DNA from: Ursus arctos
Lineage: Eukaryota; Chordata; Mammalia; Carnivora; Ursidae
DNA: 64,000 bases
Assembly (NCBI RefSeq): GCF_023065955.2
Contig: NW_026623050.1
Coordinates: 24,572,501-24,636,500 of the forward strand
Direction: 5' to 3'
The notes beneath the pieces were generated by a model. That model saw only the letters and a list, made by a program, of their open reading frames with translations. It was not told where the DNA came from and made no database searches. The position numbers and the translations under genes are program-made. The first letter of the stretch is position 1; each line of letters opens with the position of its first letter. Of this stretch, positions 56,410 to 64,000 are shown in pieces.

Positions 56410-57040
56410 TTTTTTTTTTTTTTTTTGGTTTTCCCCAAGAAGTTTATTTGGGCAGACCTGAGGACAGGGAGGCTCTGCACTAAAAGAAGGTGTTGGGTCT
56501 CCTGGTGGTGAAGCGTGGCTTGTGCTGGTGATATAAGACCTGGTGGGGCAGTGGGAACTTGATCTTGGAATCATCAAACTGTTCGACTGCCAGTCAGTCA
56601 GCAGCACTGGCTGGCTGAAATCTCCTCCACCTTCAGGATCTGGATCAAGTGGGCCTGGGCACGGTGCCAGGCACCCATGTCTTGGCAACACTACGTGACA
56701 GTGCTTGGAGCTGTCAGGTCCCGGTACTCCTGGTAAGTGCTGTGGGTGCTGCTGGGCGGGGGGGTCATAGCGCAGTCAAGTGCCAAAGTTATTCACCCAC
56801 AAGGAGGATTTCTTGAACACCTGTCCACAGTAGATAATTTCCCCTTAAGACTTCTTCAGCTTATTCAGCTGAGACACAAAGTACCAGCAGTGGGACTTGG
56901 CAACAACATGATTAGATGCAAAGATTTGCATGTAATAGAGGGGGGGACTGTGGCATTTGAGGATAGGAAGGCAGGGTCCTACCACCCTGTACTCTCACAA
57001 TGTGCCCAAGGGCTTCATGGCACACTCTCTGTTCTCGCCA
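56410..57040 (-). pseudogene. RPL18A: Processed pseudogene of ribosomal protein L18a
   Basis: Intronless, minus-strand copy of the mRNA for RPL18A, a large-subunit ribosomal protein of about 176 residues. The start codon complement is at 57016-57018 (MKPLGTL..., parent MKASGTL). The stop complement at 56480-56482 follows TTRRPNTFF. Recognisable stretches: [37 protein letters not shown], then TAA where the parent has Ser; YCGQVFKKS; YQEYRDLTAPSTVT; and [19 protein letters not shown]. At least one shift occurs near the G7 run at about 56758-56765, plus several stops. The 3' UTR with AATAAA (complement 'tttatt' at 56443-56448) and a poly-A tail (T17 at 56410-56426) are present. The lack of introns and the A-tail show L1-mediated retroposition. 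Not functional. Confidence 0.92.
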
Positions 57041-57174
57041 CCACCCAAGAAAGGTCATCAACTTTTTACTGAGAACTGCTTCACACTCGTTCCCACTACC
57101 TCCGAGAAGGCTTTCCTGAGGACCTGAGAATAAGTTGAAACAGCTCTCTTCCATGCCCTCAGAGTTCCCTATTT

Positions 57175-57352
57175 CAACCCCTGCACTGTTAAATATCTCA
57201 GTAATTTAGTATCCCTTACTGCCAGTTAACTGAGCTTTCTCCCTCACCAGAATTTGAGCTCCTAAGAACTCTGCTTTAGTTGTCTTAGTAATCCCTGGTG
57301 CCTGACATAAACAAATTTCAATAATGTTGGCAGAATGAATGAATGGCAAATA
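57175..57352 (+). repeat. L2 3' end
   Basis: 'ccagaatttgagctcctaagaactctgc', 'taatccctggtgcctgacataa', 'gttggcagaatgaatgaatgg' are the ordered 3' landmarks of L2. Likely the tail of the L2 at 55460. Confidence 0.6.
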
Positions 57353-57355
57353 TTA

Positions 57356-57590
57356 CTAATAAACCTGAAGTAGGAGAAGAGTAGAGGCTTTGAAGTAGAG
57401 GCCCTGCTTCAAACCATGCCTCATTGTATAATTTTGAGCAAGTCCCATCACTCCCTAAGTCAAGGTGTCTGAATCTTCCAAGGAAATCAGAACAGCAATA
57501 TCACCTTCCTCACAAGGCTACTGAGACAGGAGGCGAAGTCCGTATCATTTCTTAGTATATAATAGGTTCTATAAATACTCTTTGGTGAAT
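57356..57590 (+). repeat. MIR
   Basis: Ordered core: 'gaggctttgaagtagaggccctgcttcaaacc', 'aattttgagcaagtcccatcac', 'atatcaccttcctcacaaggctactgag', 'agtatataataggttctataaatac'. Confidence 0.6.
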
Positions 57591-58879
57591 CTACTGGGAG
57601 TGGATAGAAGGTAATGGAGCTGGGGAGGAAATTTACAAAGTTTTACTTGTGTGATATAAATTCAAGTTCACACATCTCCATTTTGAAAATGAACACACTG
57701 TCAAGACAACATGAATAATCTAAAACATGGATGGCTAATTATATATATATGTACACATATATATTATTAATACAGACATATAATAACTGGGCATTAACAG
57801 GGCACCAGTGGGAGAGAGCACCTTAGTAGAGATATGGATTGAATACTTGTGTCTTTTCAGACATTTGTGGAGCCTAAGCTTTCTCAGGAGGTAGGGAGAA
57901 GGGTCAAAGACCTTGGGCACTATAATTTGTTTTCCTCCTAAAAAAGATCATGATGGTATAATAATCCAAATGGAACTAAAATGGTTAAAGTCACAAAGCA
58001 GCTCAGCATTCATTAGGGATTCAGGCTAAGGCAACTCACAAGCACTAATATTAACTATGGTTCTTAGCCTTTGGAGTTGGTGAGATGAACCCAGGCAGCT
58101 TCCTGCAGACCAAACACTTATGCTAATTGAAGAGAAACTTTCTGGGAAAAAAAAAAAAGACAGCCAGCCAAATGTAAGAGACCTGTCAACTCCAGGGTCA
58201 TCAGTGAAGTGATAACCAGAAAAGAGCTGAAATCAAAGGCTGTCTCTGCCTCCCCCTGCACACTCTGTTCAGTGGGAGCCCATGGTGGTCACAGCTCCTT
58301 TAACAATATTTATAATGAAGGAACAACGTTGGAGATGTCAACCTTGATTATTCATAAAGCTTCCTCCTGCTCAGATCCACCCTGAGGCTAACAGTAAAAG
58401 TACCTGATTCCCAATTCTCAAACACAAAAGCATACAGAGCTTGAAAGAGGAGCTGACTAATAAAGTTTGCATATCCCTAAGAAAAAGAGCATACAAGGAA
58501 GAAGAAAAGGAATGGCAAGATTAAACAAAAACAGTAAGCTTGGATGGGAAATGATAAAAATTTTAAAAGGCAAGAACTTAAATCTATTTTCTTTTTCTTT
58601 TTCTTTTTTTTAACGTCCTTGTTCATTTACATTTCAGTATAAGCCATTTGGAGAGAACAGCTGTTTCATCTCTGGACTAGAAAGCTGAGGTGCTTTGAAT
58701 GCTTACTGTGGGAGCGTAATGTTGCTAAACTCTGGTCTGGAGAGTAGTCTAGTGGCTTTAAACAGAGAGGAAAGGCAGAGGAAGGCCTTCATTGCTGGTT
58801 CCATTAGACAAGAAGGTGACCAAAGCAGAGGCTTTGAGGACTCACTCAGGCAGACTACTTAGAGGGAAGAGTCCAAGAT
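57591..58879. other. Unassigned sequence, possible conserved non-coding part
   Basis: A (TA)n patch at 57740-57765. The stretch 58230-58400 is compact and repeat-free, with 'aacaatatttataatgaagg' and 'ttgattattcataaagc'. No gene is supported. Confidence 0.4.
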
Positions 58880-59090
58880 GGATCTGAAGTTTACAACCAA
58901 GCACTCTTAGCTCTACGACCTAGTTATTCATTGAGCATTCTTTCTCATTTATGAGAGCAGTTTCCTCATTTGCAAAGCGGGAAGAATACTACTACCTTCC
59001 TCCTAGGATTGCTGAGAACATTTAATTAAATAGGGAGAAGAAAGCCCAGAGTTGGGATTACGGCAGGTACTTAATAAATAAATGTCACTT
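58880..59090 (+). repeat. MIR
   Basis: Ordered core: 'cagtttcctcatttgcaaagcggg', 'actactaccttcctcctaggattgctgagaac', 'ggcaggtacttaataaataaatg'. Confidence 0.6.
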
Positions 59091-59655
59091 ATTTGCGGTT
59101 ATTATCAATCCTGACAAGATATGTCAAATAGAAATTAAACTGTTTGCTTTTGGATTTGGTGGTTTTAATAGAGATATGGCTTGAGCTTATGGTAATGATT
59201 AATGTTGATTACCAAATATCCTCTCTCTCCTCTCCTGGCACATGCTAGACTAGGATTATACTTCGCTTTGTGGTTGAGCGAGGTCATATGACTAGGTCTA
59301 CCTAATAGTTCTGAGAGGAAGTGCCGAGTATTACTTTTAGGCGAGAGCATTCAACTGTGTGAAGCCTTCCAGAGCTCTTGTTCAATGGCCATGATACTAA
59401 AAATGTTCCAAATGATGTCTATTCTATCAACCTGGGCTCTGAGGTCCATAAACCTCTTGAATTTTGGCTGATCTGGAAATCGTAAATTAGTAACTCTTCA
59501 AATATTAGTTCTGCCCCATTAGCTCTCTTGCATGTGACCAAAAAATATCTGTATAAGGGTATTCTTGAAGCAACTATTCCTTATAATTAAAAATCAGAAA
59601 CAGCCTCAAGATTCATCAATAAGAGTATCACTAAACTGAATTATATTCATTCAGT

Positions 59656-59707
59656 GAAATATTACATAGTAGTTAAAATACGAAATATTACATAGTAGTT
59701 AAAATAC
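59656..59707 (+). repeat. 26-bp perfect tandem duplication
   Basis: The unit starting 'gaaatattacatagtag' at 59656-59681 is repeated without change at 59682-59707. Confidence 0.97.
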
Positions 59708-59825
59708 TGAACCAACCATATATAAATCAATATATACAAGCCACGAAATGTAATATTGATTAGGAAAACAGTATGCATTTTTGTAAATGTTTTCATGTAA
59801 AGATATACAAAAATGTTACATTTTT

Positions 59826-59899
59826 GTGTGTTAAATCTCTAATAGTGGTAAATACTGTGTGGTCGATAAATGATTGAAGAAGGGATTTGGAGGATTTTA
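59826..59899 (+). repeat. 74-bp inverted duplication, copy 1
   Basis: From 'gtgtgttaaatctc' to 'ggaggatttta'. Its reverse complement is present without a mismatch at 62464-62537. It does not belong to any young repeat family I recognise. Confidence 0.97.
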
Positions 59900-59924
59900 T
59901 ATATATATAAAAGACTATAATCTT

Positions 59925-60127
59925 TTTCTTAAAAGATTTTATTTGAGAGAGAGAGCGCGCGCCTGTGTGAGCACGAGCAAGCATGGGCACAGGGAGGGGC
60001 AGAGGGAGAGGAAGAAGCAGGCTCCCCAATGAGCAGGGAGCCCAACATGGAGCTCCATCCCAGGACCACAGGATCATAACCCGAGCCAAAGGCAGATGCT
60101 TAACTGACTGAGCCACCCAGGTGCCCC
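59925..60127 (-). mobile_element. CAN-SINE
   Basis: SINE complement from 'cttaaaagattttatttgagag' to 'ctgagccacccaggtgcccc', with a GC/CA-alternating patch 'gcgcgcgcctgtgtg'. Confidence 0.92.
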
Positions 60128-60348
60128 TCCAGACTAAATTTGATCATCCTTATCTGTAACAGATTCACACAGCACCCTGTACTTCTCCCTCAAAATTCCA
60201 TCACCATTATAATTCATTATTAAAGTAATTTTCAATATCTGTAAGCTCCATGTCTGACTGATTTATTACTCTACCTCCAGTGCCACATACAGAGCTGGCC
60301 CTTAGTAGGGGCAAAATAAATATTTATAGAGTGAATAAATGAATGAAA
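60128..60348 (+). repeat. L2 3' end
   Basis: 'gtaagctccatgtctgactg', 'tacctccagtgccacatacagagctggcccttagtaggggc' and 'gagtgaataaatgaatg' are the ordered L2 3' landmarks. Confidence 0.6.
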
Positions 60349-62205
60349 AAATAAATGATAAATACCAAGCAAGAATGATAATGTATTTTAGTAACACAAG
60401 ATAATGTCAAAGATCTTTCTTACCTAACTTTTTCATGGTGGGAAAATGAATTCTTTTGGTCACTAACTGTCCTAATCATTCATGTTCATATTATCAGCTG
60501 CTTCTAATCAAATAATCTCTACACCTCTAGTCACCTGCAGCAAATGACTTGCCTGTCAGAGAAAAGTAGCAAAAAATATGTAATATTTTCATATTCCTTC
60601 CTACACTGTAAATTCTCCTTGTATAAAACAGAAATTACAGGGGAAGAAAAACATTTAGTTCCTGATTTCCTTTCTCCTTTCCTCATATCCACATTCATTT
60701 TTTTTTAGCTGGAAAAGATACTGTTACAATTCCAAGCAAAAGTCCTTATACATAAAGGCATGAATAAATGACTATTTGTTATACAAGGGCTATGCACAGG
60801 AGAAAGGTGAAGAGAGAGAGGGTCAGGAGGTAATTCAGAGAATGCCAACAGAATATAGGTGAAGGTAATGGCATCAATTCTCTTTGAAGCAGCTCCTGCC
60901 TGTTTTATTACAGATTCCACAGGCAGCTGGTGATCTGGCTCTGCTGTTACACTCAACTACAGCAATCAAAAATTCTCTCTGCTGAACTTTCATTGAGGAT
61001 TCCGCATAGTGTAAGTGTGGGCCATTTTATTTCACAGGTGCCTAATTAAGGTGTTTCCTTTCACATTTGTTCTGTAAACTGTACCATAAAAAGCTACTAT
61101 TTAAAAATTTTGCAATCAATTCTTGTCCTAATAGGAGCAAAATGTCATTTAGAAATTACTGTCATGCAGGAGTAATGAACAAATTGTCAGAAACCTATTT
61201 CAAAATTCATTTTATAGAAATCAATATGAGTGCTTGCCCACCTGGATATTAAAAAGATAATTTCTCCACCAATTAGCTAAATCTCATAATTTTTAAAAGG
61301 CGAAAATTTTAGCTCTCCCTCACCCCTATTCAACAGATCAAACAAATGGTTTCAGAAGATAACCAATTCTTCCCTTACCAACTAACAAAGGTGGTAAGAG
61401 AAGAACTGTTCTACCCTCAGAATTAACCCACTAAATGAGCATCCAAAGCTTCCTGCAACATCTAACCTCAAGCCAGTATCCCAGCTATTGCCACTCTTGG
61501 CAACATACAGGGAGGGTTATTTTACTTCTACTGCACAATTAGTTTGGCATATCTGTAATGTTTTGTTCTGTTACACACCTGGAAGTTAGGATCAGCCTGT
61601 AACACGGTTTTTATTTTTTCAATTCATTTCACATTTGGGTTATTTTAATTCTTAATTTGTGGGAAAACAAAATTTTCAATATAGTCACAATAAAGAACTG
61701 ATTTTTGGTTTCAAATCTCTCCCTCTCTTTCCTCCTTTTTTTTTTCTCTTAAAACATCTTTTTCCAAAAAGGTTTTTTTTAAACTTGTCTGATGTTATCA
61801 AATAGAAACCGTATTCCCTATGCAGATATAGGTTAGCAAGTAAAGTAGGTAAATCTTCCTCCATTGTATGAGTGCTGTAGAGCAGACTTGTCAACTGCCT
61901 CACTGTTGGGACAGGTTTGAATATCCATACCCACTTGAGATAGAAAAAGGATTTGAGTCTGATTTTTCTATACGGACATGTCAGAGAGTAATCCAAGGTT
62001 AGGAAACTGTATGAAGTTCTCAGTGATCACTCAAAAATAAAGTACCACCCGCAACCTAAAATGGTAGACATTTTTTTTTCTTAAAGAAACACATTATGTG
62101 AACATTTTAAATATCCTAACAAGTACTCCAGGTGGGCTTGCCAGAACTCTGACCTGTTCATTAAAAGGTATGCACAGTCATATATAAGTTTCATGGCCAC
62201 TCTGT
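60349..62205. other. Unassigned sequence, possible conserved non-coding part
   Basis: Repeat-poor. The segment 60790-61250 is compact, with 'gcctaattaaggtgtttcc', 'aattctttgaagcagctcctgcc'-like words and few low-complexity runs. This is the kind of sequence that can be a distal regulatory element, but this is not shown. No coding frame is supported. Confidence 0.4.
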
Positions 62206-62207
62206 AG

Positions 62208-62266
62208 AAAGAGAAGATAGAAGAAGAAGAAGAAGAAGGAGAAGGAGGAGGAGGAGGAGGAGGAAA
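62208..62266 (+). repeat. (GAA)n / (GGA)n microsatellite
   Basis: Purine-only run 'agaagaagaagaagaag' passing into 'ggaggaggaggaggagg'. A homopurine tract of this kind can form triplex DNA and often varies in length. Confidence 0.93.
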
Positions 62267-62463
62267 CATTGACCAAATTATTTGGTTGCCAGCTTTAACT
62301 GTTATTTAACCAAAATAACCAACAGTTATTTAACCAAATAACTTGTTTTTTCCTTCTTGTGAAAGGCATACATACATTTAAGGCACTCTCTCCATGTCCC
62401 CACCTCTTCCCAGTACCTCAAAAGCAACAACCCAGAAAATAAAATGTCTAAGGCATCACCCAT

Positions 62464-62537
62464 TAAAATCCTCCAAATCCCTTCTTCAATCATTTATCGA
62501 CCACACAGTATTTACCACTATTAGAGATTTAACACAC
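62464..62537 (-). repeat. 74-bp inverted duplication, copy 2
   Basis: 'taaaatcctccaaatccc' to 'gagatttaacacac', exact reverse complement of 59826-59899. The sequence on both outer sides is unrelated between the copies, so the edges are sharp. Confidence 0.97.
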
Positions 62538-62585
62538 TTCATAACTGTGGTTTTCAATCTATAACTGTATCTAAATTAAAGACAA

Positions 62586-62685
62586 GGTGGGGCACTGAGC
62601 TGGCTTAGTCGGGAGAACATACAGCTCTTGATCTCAGGGCCGATGTTGCGCATAGAGCCTACTTAAAAAAAATAAACAAACAAAG
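62586..62685 (+). mobile_element. CAN-SINE, short-body form
   Basis: 'ggtggggcactgagctggcttag', 'cagctcttgatctcaggg' and 'gcgcatagagcctacttaaaa' with a mixed A/C tail. It lacks the CT-rich body and is well diverged, as in an older short subfamily. Confidence 0.8.
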
Positions 62686-62689
62686 TGAA

Positions 62690-63815
62690 GATAAGTTATA
62701 CTGGGATAGAAGAGGAAAGTAAGAATTTAGATTCCTTTTTACATCCATGATGACCAAGACACCTGAAGGATGCCCTTTGACATTTTGAATGCCAGTTCCC
62801 TAGAAGAAAAATGTGTGCGTATTCATAACAGAAAACAAAGAAAGGGAATAAAAACAATCATTTCATCCCACAACTATTATCATAAGCCATAAAATGGCTA
62901 GTCAGGAGGCAATCCACACTTTAAACAGTTTTGGAAACAGATGGTTCTAAATGTGACTAATTTTCCTCAACATTTAACAGCAACATCAGAAATTAAACAT
63001 GTTACAGAAACCATTAGGTTCAGTCCCACCCCTGTTACTATCAGTGTTGTCTATTAGGGAAATCATATCCCATTAACATATTTACACTAATTGAGGAGGA
63101 AGCTTGAAAGAAAAGAATTAGCTATCACTAAATATTCTAAAGCAAAGGCCAGGCTCTTCCTTTCTCAGTTCAAACCAAACACCTGCTTGCTGACCACACT
63201 TCCTTTCTGACCAAGAAGGTTGGTGGATCAAGTTGAGGTTTTAAGTTTTCTTGGCTAGAATCCTGATCCATTCCTAGAAGCTATATTTCTACCTCAGATG
63301 AATAAAATACCCTACTTGTAAATTTCTTGGTCTATTGAATAATATGAAGGCTTGAAGCAGCAGTTCCATCTCCAATCCTGGTTTTGTCTGAACCTCGAGC
63401 AAACAGTCGAGGAAGAAGGCAGATTTACACACGCAAAGAACTCCTCCTAGTGGCTTGTTCAGCCACGTTTCAAAGTAAAGGCTAGACATGTACTGATTTT
63501 GTCGACCCTTTCCAACTAGACAGCCTGGGTGAAAATCATTTCCCCAAAGCCCTTTCTCTGATGTAGGACTTTGAATGCGATAAGAATGTGAATCATTTGT
63601 AAAGGCTTTTTCTGAAAATCTTTTTGCCAAAGATATGATGACCATTAACACTTCCTGCCCTTCCATCTTGAGAGAGGCATTAAAGATGCTTTATGAATAA
63701 GGAAAGATATGAATGTCATGTTAGCACCTCAAAACATCAATCTCAAAATGAGCAGAGTAACTACGGTGTCACTAACCGATCCCAAAAAGAATTCCTTCTA
63801 GAAAGGCAGAGAGCT
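62690..63815. other. Unassigned sequence, no gene supported
   Basis: The 125-codon minus frame at 63666-63289 shows no known domain and no nearby splice or promoter support; treated as a chance frame. Confidence 0.4.
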
Positions 63816-64000
63816 CAGACTTACCAAGAAAAAAAAAAGAGAGAGAGAAAGGACTCAAATAAAATCACAAACGAGAGAGGAGAAATAACAACCAACACCA
63901 CAGAAATACAAACAATCATAAGAGAATATTATGAAAAAACTATATGCCAACAAATTGGACAACCTAGAAGAAATGGATAAATTCCAAGAAACATATAAAC
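63816..64000 (+). mobile_element. L1 ORF2 fragment, continues past the window
   Basis: Begins near 'cttaccaagaaaaaaaaaag' and reads [43 protein letters not shown], matching the ORF2p linker between endonuclease and reverse transcriptase. A shift occurs at about 63945, just after the 'actatatgccaac' stretch. 5'-truncated on the left; cut by the window edge on the right. Confidence 0.85.

Noticed and set aside
63289..63666. 125-codon minus-strand frame as a gene
   Set aside because: No recognisable motif and no supporting signals; lies in unassigned DNA next to an L1.
1..64000. A previously undescribed multi-gene system (defence, biosynthetic or phage-like)
   Set aside because: No operon-like gene clusters, no bacterial signals and no intact host coding sequence. 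All long frames belong to L1, and the only gene-derived sequence is a broken RPL18A retrocopy.

Overview
This window looks like nuclear DNA of a placental mammal in the order Carnivora. The caniform, non-canid (arctoid: bear, seal or mustelid-like) branch is most likely. The main evidence is many copies of a tRNA-Lys-derived CAN-SINE whose body ends in a CT-rich stretch, a 'ctctgtcaaataaataaataaaatcttta' type tail and poly-A, together with carnivore-type LINE-1 (L1) elements. Ancient mammal-wide repeats (MIR, L2, CR1/L3-like, MLT1-like LTR) fill part of the remainder. I find no exon of a functional host gene, no RNA gene, no CRISPR array and no microbial-type operon. The window is intergenic or deep-intronic DNA, and its content is mainly a record of retrotransposition.

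Layout. 1-3.2 kb: sequence with one CAN-SINE and old MIR fragments. 3.2-14.4 kb: a nest of minus-strand L1s. An older L1 (3' end near 3.2 kb, 5' end near 14.43 kb) is split by a second, nearly full-length minus-strand L1 (6.45-10.23 kb), an extra L1 3' piece, a plus-strand L1 3' end (3.7-4.27 kb) and four CAN-SINEs, two of which used the same target site. 14.4-16.65 kb: an ancient plus-strand L1M remnant. 16.65-21.4 kb: mostly unassigned sequence.

21.4-37.98 kb is a plus-strand young-L1 block. A near-full-length L1 (21403-27572) is bounded by a perfect 18-bp target-site duplication. Its ORF1 is open and its ORF2 carries two visible lesions. It is followed by a fused L1 fragment, a second L1 with its own 5' UTR (30675-36965) that is more decayed and carries a SINE inside ORF1, and an older L1 3' end. 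38-43.5 kb: an ancient minus-strand L1M/HAL1-like element invaded by a three-SINE array made by unequal crossover, a 1.4-kb L1, a further SINE and a 90-bp L1 tail. 43.5-64 kb: mostly unassigned sequence with SINEs, an MLT1-like LTR, CR1/L3-like and L2 remnants, a processed pseudogene of ribosomal protein RPL18A, a perfect 74-bp inverted duplication, and the start of another plus-strand L1 running off the right edge.

Functionally, the only coding capacity is that of L1: ORF1p (RNA-binding chaperone) and ORF2p (endonuclease plus reverse transcriptase). The SINEs and the RPL18A pseudogene are products of that machinery acting in trans. Family names below are my recognition from memory of consensus features, not database searches. 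Boundaries of old repeats are approximate to about 20-50 bases.
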